64,000 bases of DNA, from contig NC_080726.1 of the NCBI RefSeq assembly GCF_019097595.1, positions 16,839,705-16,903,704 on the forward strand. The letters are read 5' to 3'. The translations under genes and the position numbers were made by a program. Positions 26,029 through 37,850 of this stretch are shown piece by piece. The notes under the pieces are model-generated. The model ran no database searches and had not been told where the DNA came from. It saw only the letters and a program-made list of their open reading frames with translations. The stretch is from Hemibagrus wyckioides (lineage: Eukaryota > Chordata > Actinopteri > Siluriformes > Bagridae). Position 1 is the stretch's first letter; every line of letters begins with the position of its first letter.

Positions 26029-29000
26029 TTCTATGTTCTATGAGCTACGTCATTTTCACCTTTTACATCATTCTGTCAACCCTCTGAATTATGGCCGTGT
26101 CTTGAGTCTAAACACAAAATGAGTTTTAGTTATATACAGTAACACTGGGTAAATATAAGGGTTTAAATCTGTAGAAAAACACAAAAGCATAAACAGTGAC
26201 TACAACAAAAAAATGCAGCAATCATATCTGACATGCTTTAACTGCACATACCTGTTTATAAGTTCATGTTAATAAATAAATGTTAATAAAATAAATAAAT
26301 GTTGTAAAAGAATTATTGCCCCATGAGGCTTACTATGCTCAAGGAAAAGGCTGTTGGCATTTTATTTCTAAATACATGGTTTTGTGTGTGTAATAAGTAA
26401 AATATACCATGATGCATGGAAGGTGTTGGTGATCGGAAAGACCTTTGATGTACACTGTAGCAAACCTGACTTCCTGTGCTCTTTCATGTGACTTTGTCGC
26501 GGCTGTCAGTGAACCACCTCATTCTGGAGCAGAAACAAAATGCTTTACAAAACTTTTCAAGTGCAAAAAGAATTTTAATTTTAATTGTCTTCTGGATTTT
26601 CACTCGGGTCAGGAATCAAGTGCCGTTGCTCTGTACACCCCTCATGAGCTTCTATTTTTACTCTCAGGTGTGTCTCATTGCATTAGTATTTCTAGCTGGT
26701 GGAAACTTATCTCAGGCGTGCGGTGTGGGATTTTTATTTTAAAGAAAATGTTTTGTTTTGGTTTGTTGTTTTTCTTTGCAGACGTTTGGGCTACTGAGGA
26801 GAGAATGTGCATAGTAAGGAGTGCTTTTAAAGGCGTACGCATGGTCTCCTGTGTCAGAAAACTTCATGAGAATTGTGTTAGTGTGTGTTAGAGTTTCACC
26901 TGGTCAGAAACAATGTGCTTCTGCACCTGTAACAACAAAACTCCATCCAGGATCAACTCACAGCCTCGAGGAAACACTTGCTGAAAAACACCACTGCTTC
27001 TTTTTACCAGTGTAAAGTTTCTTGACGTTGCTCGCCTACATGGAATGAGTTTTAGCTCTATAAAACTGAGTAAATATAAGGCTTCAAATCTGCTTTTACT
27101 CTTTGGGAACCTTGAATAAAGAGTAGCAATAAAAGCATAAAAAGACCGTCTCATGCTTTACACTGATTGTAAAAATAAATAAATAAATAAAAATAGAAAT
27201 GGAAATAACACTGAGGTTTAAAAAAAAGTACATAAAGGATATGGGCGTTTTTTAAGATTATTTTTTCACAACATCATTTTTTTCAAACACATAACTTCTG
27301 ATTATACGTCACAGACGTCTCTCACACTACAGACCTCAGACACGAGCCTCCTCACTGATCAGGTTTAATGGCCATAAAACCCTCTGAGATAAATAAAAAC
27401 TGTCTCAGTGAGATGGCACAATGCAATACACAGCAGCTAGATCCCAGTTTCTTTTAATCCTGAAATGACTTCCATATTTCACAGTTCATACCAAACATAA
27501 TGCACAGTATGAGGATTTTAGAGATCAGTTATAAACATAACAAAATCATCAAAAGTTTGAAATGCACCATGTGTGTAAATTTTTCTAAACATTTATTGTT
27601 CCTCACTTTCCTCTGGAGGCTGCACTCCTAACAGACCACACAGATTTCAAAGCGATCTTGATAAGTGCATCATTACACATGAATAAGCAGAGCAAAACAT
27701 TTTTATGTGATAGAAATGCATGAGAACGCTGTTTATGAAGAGCCTAAGTCACGGCTTCATTCACACCATGGAATGAAAAGTGTGTTGATTTGAGAGAAAA
27801 CAGGGACTTGATTACACACATAAACATTTAGCACATCATAACGTTTTAAAACACACTGTTTCTATCAGTTAGACGCAGCTTGATTGCTGTAATATGTTTC
27901 ATAAAAAAGAAATATGAAACTAGAAATCAGCTATTTTTTTGGAGTTTAGTTTGAATTTGTTATTTGTTTTAAATCTCTTTCTGAACTCCTTCTTCTTTAT
28001 ATTGTTATGATTATCTTCAGTCCTTCAGCTCTTCCTGATCAAATCTGTTGAATGCTCAGATTAAAGAAATTTTGATTAAACTCACGGCTCAGGCAGTGAC
28101 ACCTCTTTCTTGTGTTGCTGTTATTATCTTTGGCCTGTAGATATTTTGGTATTTTTATATTTCTTGTATTGTTTTATTCAATACACAACACTTTGCTGAA
28201 ATGTTTTTTTTTTTTTTTTTAATGTGATTTATGAATAAATCTGACACACTTTCTCCTGAAGCTTCATAAAGGAATCTTTCTAAACTTGTGAACGTGTATC
28301 ACTCTGTTATGAAGCCTAACTCTGAGCTAATGAAAGGTGTTTTATTTACGAGGCACCTGCACAGGGACTCTGAGTTATCTTGACAGGATAAAATGTTAAT
28401 GCTGTTCAGTCTTTAAATATTTAATTCAAGGTTTAAGTGTAGATTTACTGTATTTTTAAGTCTATAAAACATGTCATGTTGAGTCATCTCTTGCCTCTTA
28501 TATACCCTGTGAGCAGTTCACACAATCTCGTGGATTATTCTGTAAATGTTATCTGATATGTGATGTTTTTTTTTTGTTTGTTTTTTTTCTGAAGACATCC
28601 TACAAATAAATTGTTATTAAATATATATAAGCTATAATTATAAGAATATAAATAAGGTCTTCAGACTCAATACGATCTTAAAGCTTCTGTTTTTCTGCAT
28701 GAATCCACGGGGACTGATGGTCGTTAAGATCAATATTCACAGCGCTCTAGCAGCAATATGAGTTGTAGTTTCACTATGACATGTCTCGCTGTGAGAATCG
28801 TAATGTAACACTAAACATGACTCACACGTGTTCGATTCACTAAGGCGTGAGTAATAACAAAATGTACGCTAATATTGTTCTGAAAGAAAAGCACTCATCT
28901 AGCACGCTATTCATCATGAGTTTAAGGTTATATTGTTTTAGCAATTTTTCCCTAATTTACCTTTTTCTTTTGATTTTCCATCAGTTCTCAGTTGTGAATT

Positions 29001-30495
29001 CACCACATTCGTGTGTACGAGTGGAAATTGTGCGCTCTGTCAGAGCTGAAAACAAGCCCCCATATGGAACAAAGGGCCCCTGCTCAAGGCGGCTGGAAGA
29101 CACAATCTAAGTACAATCTAGGTCAATCTAGGTTTACCTACTCTAGACTATAGTATTGATTATGTAAAAGGTCAAATAGAAACAGAAAAGAAAATTCCGA
29201 TTTAACAGAACTACTGAAAGTTACAGTGTTATCTGTTTTATTGGTCAAAGAAAAAAATCCCATGAAGGGTTCATGCCACCATTTGTACTTATGCTCATTC
29301 TATAATACTACTACTACTACTACTAATAATAATAATAATAGATCACATGTAAGCAGTCAAATACAGGACACAGGAAACTTTAAAATAAAACATGCCATTT
29401 AATATTTTATATTCAAGTCTTGATTACACAATATTAAATTTTATTCTCTAATATAATCCTGAAGTTTTTGATGTTTTGCTCTGAGTGTCGATCAGTTTGA
29501 TAGTTACATCTGTTTACTGAACTCTGACGGGGAAAAATAGTGCGAACTGAATGAGTAAGACATCATTAGGCCACATCATTTCTTCCATGAGGGCCTATAT
29601 AAGAACTTCCTTCCTGTCTGGCCATCTGCAACGACATGGTTACTGAAACAATTTTAGAGAACCCTCAGACGTCTGCCTCTGTATGTCAACACTTGGGTTC
29701 TATGATATATTTTTCCTTCAAAAGAAGATGAGACTATCTCGGGTGACATTTAGAAATCAGATGATCAGAATATGTCTTCATTCAGTGTCTAGGATCACGA
29801 TACTCCATCAAGATTTTGTTTTGTTTTATTTCTGTATGATCTACTTTATATAACACCATACACATTCACCTGTTATATAATATCAGATCTTCTACAAATA
29901 ATTATATTTTGTGTGATCTCAGTTTTCTAGCTCTAGGTTTCTGTCTTGCGCTGTCTGAAGGCAGCATTTACAAGGCTGGCTTTTTTCTTTTCTTTTTTTT
30001 TTGAACACCACCATTCTCTCTCACTGAACAGGAAACACACTTGGCACAGGATATAACTGTATGTATTACATGTGTGTAAACCTGTAAACTCTTTACATTA
30101 GGACAATAGCAGGTTTCTCACAGTGAAGAGAACAAGTGAATTATTGAAAGATTATATTACTGTTACTCAGACACCAAAGGCTTGGTGAGAAATCAGCAGA
30201 AACTTGAACTTGGTTGCATTTGCATTCCTCATTATGCTGTTGTTGTCCTGGAAATTAGGTCACATTCTTGGAGTAAGAACAGTTTGTTATCTACGGGACT
30301 AAAATTATACCCTCATCTTATAGAAAGTGAGTCACCATCTTACGGAACTTTGGCAAGTTCCTCTAGTTCCTTTCCGATAAAGGCTTAACACTGAGCTCTT
30401 ACAACATTTCAGATTGTTTTGTGTGCTTTTTTTGTTCACTGATTGAATGCTGAATCTACACACACAAGTATTTTAACATCACCAATATGAAACAA
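26029..30495. other. 4.5-kb non-coding stretch
   Basis: Holds a TAC/TAA trinucleotide array at 29306-29340, an AAAT run near 27175 and a poly(T) near 28205. A 148-codon frame at 26445-26891 has no recognisable motifs and is AT-rich like its surroundings. No gene recognised. Confidence 0.5.
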
Positions 30496-30560
30496 ATTCA
30501 CTGAATTCAAATCCAATTTATTTATATTTATTATAAAGCTTTTTTTTTTTTTTTTTATCA
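30496..30560 (-). mobile_element. tail of a common fish retroposon-like repeat, antisense
   Basis: The sequence around 'AATTCAAATCCAATTTATTT' followed by 'AAAGCTTTTTTTT' resembles the reverse complement of the widespread fish tail 'AAAAGC..TA.ACAAATAAA.TTGAATTGAA', also seen near 55.45 kb. Only the tail is visible. Confidence 0.4.
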
Positions 30561-30667
30561 GAACAGGTCACATGTCACAGAGCAGCTGGATAATGTGGAT
30601 ATTGTTTCTGATTTAGATTTGTTCTATTAAAGAGCAGAGTCATATCTCACAAATAGTTTCTCACCAA

Positions 30668-31535
30668 TCAGCCATAACATTAAAACCACCTGACTAACAC
30701 TGTGTAGTTGTTCCTTTTGACACTAAAACAGCTCTGATTTGTTGAGGCTGGACTCCACCGGACCTCTGAATGTGTGCTGTGGTATCTGTCACCTACACGC
30801 TAGCAGCAGATCCTTCAAGTCCTGTAAGTTGTGAGGTGAGGCCTTCATGGATCAGACTTGTCCAGCACATCCTACAGACGCTCGATCAGACTGAGATCTG
30901 TGTAAATTGGAGGCAGAGTCAACACCTTGAACTCTCTGTCATGTTCCTCAAACCCATAGGTGTCAAACCGTAGCCACAAGGGCCGGTGTGGGTGCAGGTT
31001 TTCATTCCAAGAAGCCACAGAAGCCACACCTGATTCCACCTGTTTAATCAACTGATCTTGGCTTTCAGTGGAATCAGGTGTGGCTTCTGCTTGTTTACAA
31101 TGAAAATCTGCACCCACATGGGCCCTTTGTGGATACGGTTTGACACCTATGCTCAAACCGTTCCTGATCGATGCTTGCAGTGCATCAGTGATCATCATCC
31201 TGCTGAAAGAGGACATTAGGGTCAGGCACTGTATCCCTGAGGGTGAAGTTATCACTCTGATGCCCTGCAGTTATGCAGCTCCATATGCAGTGAGCTGTGA
31301 TGCTCTGTGTGATCGGACTCCTTTTTATCAGAGCCAGAGTTCACTTTTTCAGCAGTTTGTGCTACAGTAGCTCTTCAGTGAGATCGGATCAGATGGTCTA
31401 GCATTCTCTCCTCACACACATCAATGAGTCTTGGGCTCCATAACCTTGTGTCGGGTTCACCAGAGTTCTTCCATGAAGCACTTTTGGTAGGAACTAATCA
31501 CTGCACAAAGGGAACACCTTATCATGCCTACTGTT
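30668..31535 (-). mobile_element. decayed Tc1/mariner-type transposon with a nested insertion
   Basis: The left end, 'CAGCCATAACATTAAAACCA', is recalled as the terminal repeat of an abundant fish Tc1/mariner element, and the body reads as its antisense transposase. On the minus strand, across the nested element, the frame contains EEHDREFKVLTLPPIYTDLS and LIERL. These correspond to the family's [11 protein letters not shown] catalytic region. A stop after LIERL and many substitutions show it is inactive. A hAT foldback element (30955-31151) interrupts it. Removing the insert plus one copy of the duplication restores 'TTCCTCAAACCGTTCCTGA'. Confidence 0.7.
30955..31151. mobile_element. 197-bp hAT-type foldback MITE with 8-bp target duplication
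   Basis: The element begins CATAGGTGTCAAACCGTA and ends with the inverse, TACGGTTTGACACCTATG. The inverted arms extend about 85 bp each with few mismatches, so the whole element can fold into a hairpin. CTCAAACC lies immediately outside both ends (30947-30954 and 31152-31159), an exact 8-bp target-site duplication. An 8-bp duplication with CA...TG ends is characteristic of the hAT superfamily. It has no coding capacity and would depend on a transposase in trans. Confidence 0.9.
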
Positions 31536-31564
31536 ATATATACATGTATGTGTATGAATGTTTA

Positions 31565-31893
31565 GGTGCACAATGACTCAAAGGTTGGCATGTTAGCTAT
31601 GTTGTGGGTTCGCTTCCAGTCATTGGCCTGGGTGTGGAGTTTGTGTGTTCCCCTTGTGCTTTGGGGGTTTTCTCCGGGTACTCCGGTTTCCTCCTACAGT
31701 CCGAATAAATGTTTTGTAGGCAGACTGGCATCTGAAGTGTGTGTGTGTGTGTGTGCGTGTGTGTGTGCCTTGCAATGGACAGACACCACATCTAGAATGT
31801 CCCCTTCCTCCTGCCCCGGGTCCTTTGGGATAATCTCCAGGCTCCCTGTGACTCTGAGTAGGATAAACGCTATAGAAAATGAATGGAGATATA
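31565..31893 (+). mobile_element. V-SINE-like SINE, nearly full length
   Basis: The head near 31584-31622 has a tRNA-like B-box (GGGTTCGCTTCC). The conserved central part follows (GGTGTGGAGTTTGTGTGTTC, TTTTCTCCGGGTACTCCGGT, TTTCCTCCTACAGTCC). Next comes an internal (GT)n array at 31737-31767, then TTGCAATGGACAGACACCAC and the 3' part AATCTCCAGGCTCCCTGTGA..AGGATAAACGCTATAGAAAA, ending in TGAATGGA. The order matches the teleost V-SINE class as recalled. Open frames across it are incidental. Confidence 0.75.
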
Positions 31894-34800
31894 AATATCT
31901 TTATATCACACACATTACATGTTTGTAACCATGATTCTTATAGCATTTGCGATGAGGATGTCATGGTGGATGAGTTCATTAGCACACTTGGCCTGGAGAA
32001 GTGAGCACCGCCTACACATGTTATTTAGAGCTGTTGAGATGCTGCAGTGACATCCTCTGCACAGCTCGTCTACTCTACAAAGGCTCTACAGTGACGTATG
32101 AAAAAAGATCGTTACCCCACTGCGAGTGGAGACACCATGACGTATGGGTCAAGAGAGAAAAACACAAACACGGGTTGTTTTTTATTAGCCATGGAACAGT
32201 TTCTGTCCATCTTTCTGACTGCGTGTTTATTTTGTGCCACACGCAATATAAAAAGCATCACAGCAGATTTTTATTCACCTCTTTAACTTCCCATATGTAA
32301 CAGCTGAAATGTGAAGTAGAGTGCAGCATGTGTCAGTGACAAAGCCTTCAGAAACCTTTACAACAACAGGCCAGAGTTCTTATTAAAGCACGGAGAAGAT
32401 CATTTCAAATGAGATCAACAAAAATGTTCCCTCTGGACTCATGTTAAAAGTCATACACCAGTTCCAAGTTGCAGTGTTTGAAAACACCAGACACTGACGT
32501 CAAAGGACCAATAAAAATGATATAAGCAGCAGTGTGGGGAATTAATAAAAAACACACTTATTAAAAACAAAAAAACTGGGTTTTACTTTCAGCTGTAAAT
32601 GAAATCGGTTCTATTTTAGATCAGTGAGACACTGTACATGCAAATTATTTATATATATACGTGCCCTCTGCCCAGAGATCTGAAAAAGGAAACAGTTGCA
32701 GTGTAGGCTGTAATGTCATATGATGCCATGCCTTTGGATAGATTGGATCCATAAAGCAGTGACTCAGCTCTTAAAATTTATGACTCAAATATAAAGTCAA
32801 CAATCACATAAGCTAATGAATCACAGTTGGGTTTCTTGCTATGTGAATGTTTTCAGATGGACTTGTGTGTGTGTGTGTGTGTGTGTGTTCAAGTTCTAAA
32901 AAAAGTACTACACACTCAGTACCACAAATTCACAGCACTGACCTGAACTGAGTGTAGTCTTGTGTGGAGGATTGTGTGTTTATCTGTAGCTACACTTTTA
33001 AAATATCTTTCTCCTAAATGTTTATTCAATAGCTGTATCTTTAAATGACACTCAAATACATAGCTACTGAATGATCCTGGAAAAAAGCCCTTCAGAAGAT
33101 TACTGCATTTATTATTAAGTTCACTAAAAATCTAGAGTCTGGAAACGTTGTACAGAACTTTCTGCCTGATATGTTATCAGTCCTGGGAGGATCGAAGTCT
33201 CAGTTGAATGCGTCATCAGTTCTGGAGATATGGCTCATAATCCAAGACTAACTGATTTGTTTTTTTAATTATTGTCACGTATCAAATAAAAACATAATCT
33301 CTGACAATGGTGCCTTTTAATTTTTTAATTTGACCTTTATTTAATATTTTATTTTGCTTAATGTTTATGGAAGGAGTCAATGTTTTGCAGAACACGGAGA
33401 TGTTCACACTTTCTGGTTTCTCAGTAAAATGACGAGTTGTATTTTTCTAGACTGAAAGACAAACAGATGGCGGTGAGGTGATGATGGTTTACTGCAGCTC
33501 TAACATAAGCCATAACAGGAACTTATACGCTTCACAGTATAAAATCTGAACTATAAACTGTTTAAATCTCACAGTGTCATTAAATTGCAGGTTTTAATCG
33601 TTGGCAAATTGCCGTGCTAGAAGCAGAAAAACACATAAGCTGCGCACTTACACAAAAATAATTCACTTCCAGACACCAGAAATGTCAAAAAATGTGACAG
33701 TTCATGTACAGAAAGATTGGTCATAAAAGACTGTGACAGAAATGCACTTTTAAAAAAACTGGTCTTTGTCCTCATTTTCTGTGATTAAATCTTGAATTCA
33801 CGGTACATGAACAATGTGTCAGAGTCAGTGTAGGTGGTGTGTGGAACATTTACTGTTCGCTGCCATTCAAAGGCTTTTAACACGTTTTTGGTTCGTGGCT
33901 AGTAAGAAGTAGGTGTAATAAAACTAAGCATTGCTTGTATTTTTATTTTATTGGGAAAAAAAATCTGTCTCTGAGAAGAGACTTCAGGAAATCTGAACTG
34001 AACAGTCTGTGTGACTGTCGTCCATCTTACTGTATAATTTACAGAGAAACAGTAACTGCTTCATCAAACCACTGCACTTAATTTTAAGGAAGCGCCCTAA
34101 CATAGAGTCCCATTTGAAGATTAGGTATTTGATTTAGACAGAAGATGAACATGATGGATGTGTATTTATATTTTTATTAATATTGAGTGACTGAATCTGT
34201 GGGGAATCTAGTATTTCTAGTATTGTAAGTTATGATCCAAATATAAGTCAGGTAAAAAAAATCCTTTAGCCAATAAGCAGTGTGTTCTGTGTAAACACAG
34301 AAGCGTATTGGACACAGAAGAGTCACGCAACATCGACAGGTATCTGTTTGGAACATGCTTTACTGACTGGTGGTCTGTTCATAATCACTGTCTCTGACAT
34401 TGTAAGCTGTATGTTTTTGTCAGAAGTCCTTCAGAAAAGTGTTCCTAATCTGTGAGATGTAAACTAAGGAGATGTTTCCTGTTTCCTAGTCTCATTACTC
34501 CTTTAACATCGACCTGCAGTGCAGCAGCATGTCATCATTAATGTGGCTTCTATGAACACATCCACTTGAGTATTGTTATTGTAGTGTTTGTGAAAGTTCA
34601 ATTGTCACCTCAGCCTGTGACTGAATGGATTCTCCTCCCTGACTCGAGGTAAATGTATGTTGATTGAGTAGTAATTATCCTGTCATAAATCTAGCATGTC
34701 ACCTGACTAGCACATCACATGGAAGCTAATTTGCGCTCATGTTTTATGCTACTTCAGCAAAATATACATCAATCCACACATTCAGCTGCTTTTCTTTGGA

Positions 34801-37784
34801 TAATTAGATGTAAAACTATACCGTGTTCCTGCCGCGTGTGTGAGTGTGTGCACTTACTGTATCTGGGACTTACTAAAAAAGATCTTTGACCGCTAAATGT
34901 GTATAGAAATGTAAAGTGTTGCAGCAGTCAGAATGGTTTGGATGTGGTTTTAGTGTGAAACACGGAGGCGTTGGAGATGTCGGCAGAATATCCTTGAAGG
35001 GAGGCATGAAGTGACTCAATTAAACACCATTTTGAAGAGGTTAATAGATAGACATGTGGAGTGGAAGTATGAAACCTGAGACTCGTGCAGTAGTGACAGA
35101 ATGGGATCATGGTACAAATCTGGGCATCCAAAGTAACAAATATGAACAATTAATGATCAGTTTATTCCTGATGCTCCACCTGTCTGTTAACATCCTCAAA
35201 GGGCATCGAGTATAATGAAGCACTGTTCCCATGGGGTAAAAGCTGGTCTGACGTGTCAGTGGGGGATTTCAGCAGCTCACAGAGGCACAGTCTGGTAGAA
35301 TGACTTCGACTGGGTAGCAAAAGGAGACATGACATTAACAACATGACATTAAGGAAAAGGTGGAAGTGGATTTAGCTGAGAAGCCCAGGATGAAGTGAAT
35401 GGATAAAGGTGATGAGACTGCTGTCTTTACAGTCTTATAGAGGGGCGGGGGAGTGTTGTGAGATGAGAAGGGGCTGCAGGTTTTGAGAGAACAAAAGGGC
35501 TGCAGAAAAGCCAAAGAAGATCTGGTATGAGAAACTGAGAGACTGTAGGTTTTGCAAAAACTCACTAAACCTGAGCATAATAACTAACAGAAGAGCTTTG
35601 ACATAATGAAGAGTGAGGCTTAAGAATAAAAAGATGTATTTTCTGAGGTGAAGGTCAGAAGACTTCTGGAGAATAAGGAGAAAAGTGGGCAGACGCGAGA
35701 GGTGGATTTCATTAGTGGTGTTCATTGAGCTATAGGGCTCTCGGCACATCATGCCCTTTCTGGAGAAGCTAGTGTATGTAGAAAGTGATTCTTTGTTATC
35801 TGGAAAGATGATGGTTTTTCCAACTTCAGAAATCTGAGGGGACATTATTAGTTGAAGCGATGGTGTCAGGGTCCGTGTCATCTCTCCATCACAGGCTTTT
35901 CATTTCTAGAAGAATCAAGGGGATTCTCTCGTCCTTCAGACTTTCAGTTGGGAAGCAGCTGAATGAACACAAGCTGTGGTACTTCAGAACATGTCCCGGT
36001 GAAAGAGCCGGGAAAAGAGCAGAAGCTGTTTACTGCAAACAGAAAGATTGGTGTAAAAATATCAAACTCAGAAGCTGAGTCAAAGCTGAAATGTTCTTTG
36101 TCTGATCTATAGATTGGAAGTGTTTACATTGATGTGGTCAGCAAAGAGCCATGTCATGTGGAAAGTTTGTCACAATAAAAAAAAGAGAGAAATGGGAATT
36201 TATAGAAAGTTGATTAGGGAGGAGATTGAGCTTCAGGTTTAAGTTTAGCTATTTCCACATTTCATTTTGAATATGTTAATATTCTCTAACCTTTCTGCAC
36301 AAGTTCTCCTTTTTTAGTAAGATGGCACTTAGATATGACTAAAATAACAAGCATAGTTCACAGGCAGCTCCAGCAAACACAGCAAAGCAAATATTTGGGA
36401 CGGTTTTAACCACAGCAGCTTTTACTTTTACTGCCTTCAGACTAAAGGTCAAAAAAAAAAGCCTAACATTAGCTGTAAGCTAACTGTTCAGTGGTCATAC
36501 ATGCATATTAATGTCACATGTCAGTTCTTAGCATTTCCTCAAAGCATTTCCCTATATACTAACCACACGTCACGTAGTTGGCTGTTTTTGTGTTTTTGTG
36601 AGATGTTTAAACTCTACCTTGTGGTGTGTGCACTTCCGTGTTCACATCATGTGATTGTGTGTCACCGAGGCTTTGTAAATAGGCTACAGATATGCGACAG
36701 CAGAGATCACAGAACCACAGAAACACGTTAAATACAAGTTTTTGCTGCATGTTGGCTGTGTTCTTTTTTTAACTGTTTAATTTTGATTTGTTGAACATAA
36801 TATAAAATTATTCTAACCACCAGCTTCTGTGGCAAGTCCAGATTTTTCTACTGGATGAAACTACATGCCATGACTATAAAATGTACAGACAATTTGACAT
36901 GACGCAAAGTTACATGCTGACTTATTAATTTATTTATTTTTATTACAGAAAATTTGGATGACTATATGGAAATTGAAATGTCACATAAGCACTCTTTCTT
37001 CTGTGACATGACTATAGAGATGTTTCCACAATTCTGACTGTACAGAATCCCCCCATGCTTGCTATTTAGATCCTTTCCCTTTGTTTCTAAGATTTCAGCT
37101 AAAAGTCACACAGTTTAAAAGGTTTGCGTGACAGCATATAGACACATTTACAGTGTTAAGTGATAAGAGGAATGTAGTGCAACTAGACACAGGAGTGGAA
37201 TACAGCAGTTATTAGTGCAGATTTTCTTTTTAAAAATACCATTGACAGGTTACACACCATGCTGCACGTTCATGAGTAGCACAAAGGGCGCAGGCAAGTG
37301 AGTCACAACTTAGTCATTTCTCTAGTCTAACACTAAATTCAAGCCACAAAGGCCTCAGTAACAAACATGTGAGCTGAACCCTGTTCAATGCTGAAGCTAT
37401 CCAGATCACACAAGCCGGACACAACTGACCTGAATTATCACACCTGCTCTACACACAACATGTAAATATACCTGCACTATTTATAGACCTGAATTCATAA
37501 AGCTCACTGCCTTTCCTTACATTTTCTTCTGTACACTTGCTTCCTGGTCACAGTTTTAGCACATTTTAATAAACTAATAGCTACATTCATCCTCATATTG
37601 TCACAGACTGTAAAAAACATTAATCCTTATTTTCCAACAGTGAAATAGATACTATCTAATTACAAAGATGGTTCATAAAGACAAATATTGATCAGATTGT
37701 TGATTAAATTCTTTATTGTTGTTGCACAGGGAACAGCAGCAATCCAAAAACACACAAGTAAAAAAACCATTAGTGAATATATAT
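31894..37784. other. 5.9-kb stretch without a recognisable gene
   Basis: A (GT)n array lies at 32864-32888. The 148-codon antisense frame at 35435-35881 has no family motif, and the surrounding DNA (35.2-36.0 kb) is purine-rich on the + strand without splice structure. Nothing else is supported. Confidence 0.5.
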
Positions 37785-37850
37785 CCTCAGCTAATGTTAA
37801 TATCAAACATCAGAATGAGGAAAAATCTGATCTCGGTTAAAGTGTGATTT
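37785..37850. mobile_element. small fragment of a dispersed fish repeat
   Basis: 'CCTCAGCTAATGTTAATATC' and 'AAACATCAGAATGAGGAAAA' match the interior of a widespread repeat also represented at 58150-58340. A shorter related piece sits at 39003-39035 (CCTCAGTTAATGTTAATATC). Confidence 0.45.

Noticed and set aside
26445..26891. 148-codon + strand frame
   Set aside because: Composition is like the surrounding AT-rich DNA, a second overlapping frame is also open, and no motif is present.
31140..31370. 76-codon + strand frame
   Set aside because: It lies within the antisense body of the decayed Tc1/mariner element and the end of the nested MITE.
35435..35881. 148-codon minus-strand frame
   Set aside because: No recognisable domain, no splice signals, and the + strand is simply purine-rich, which lowers the stop frequency.
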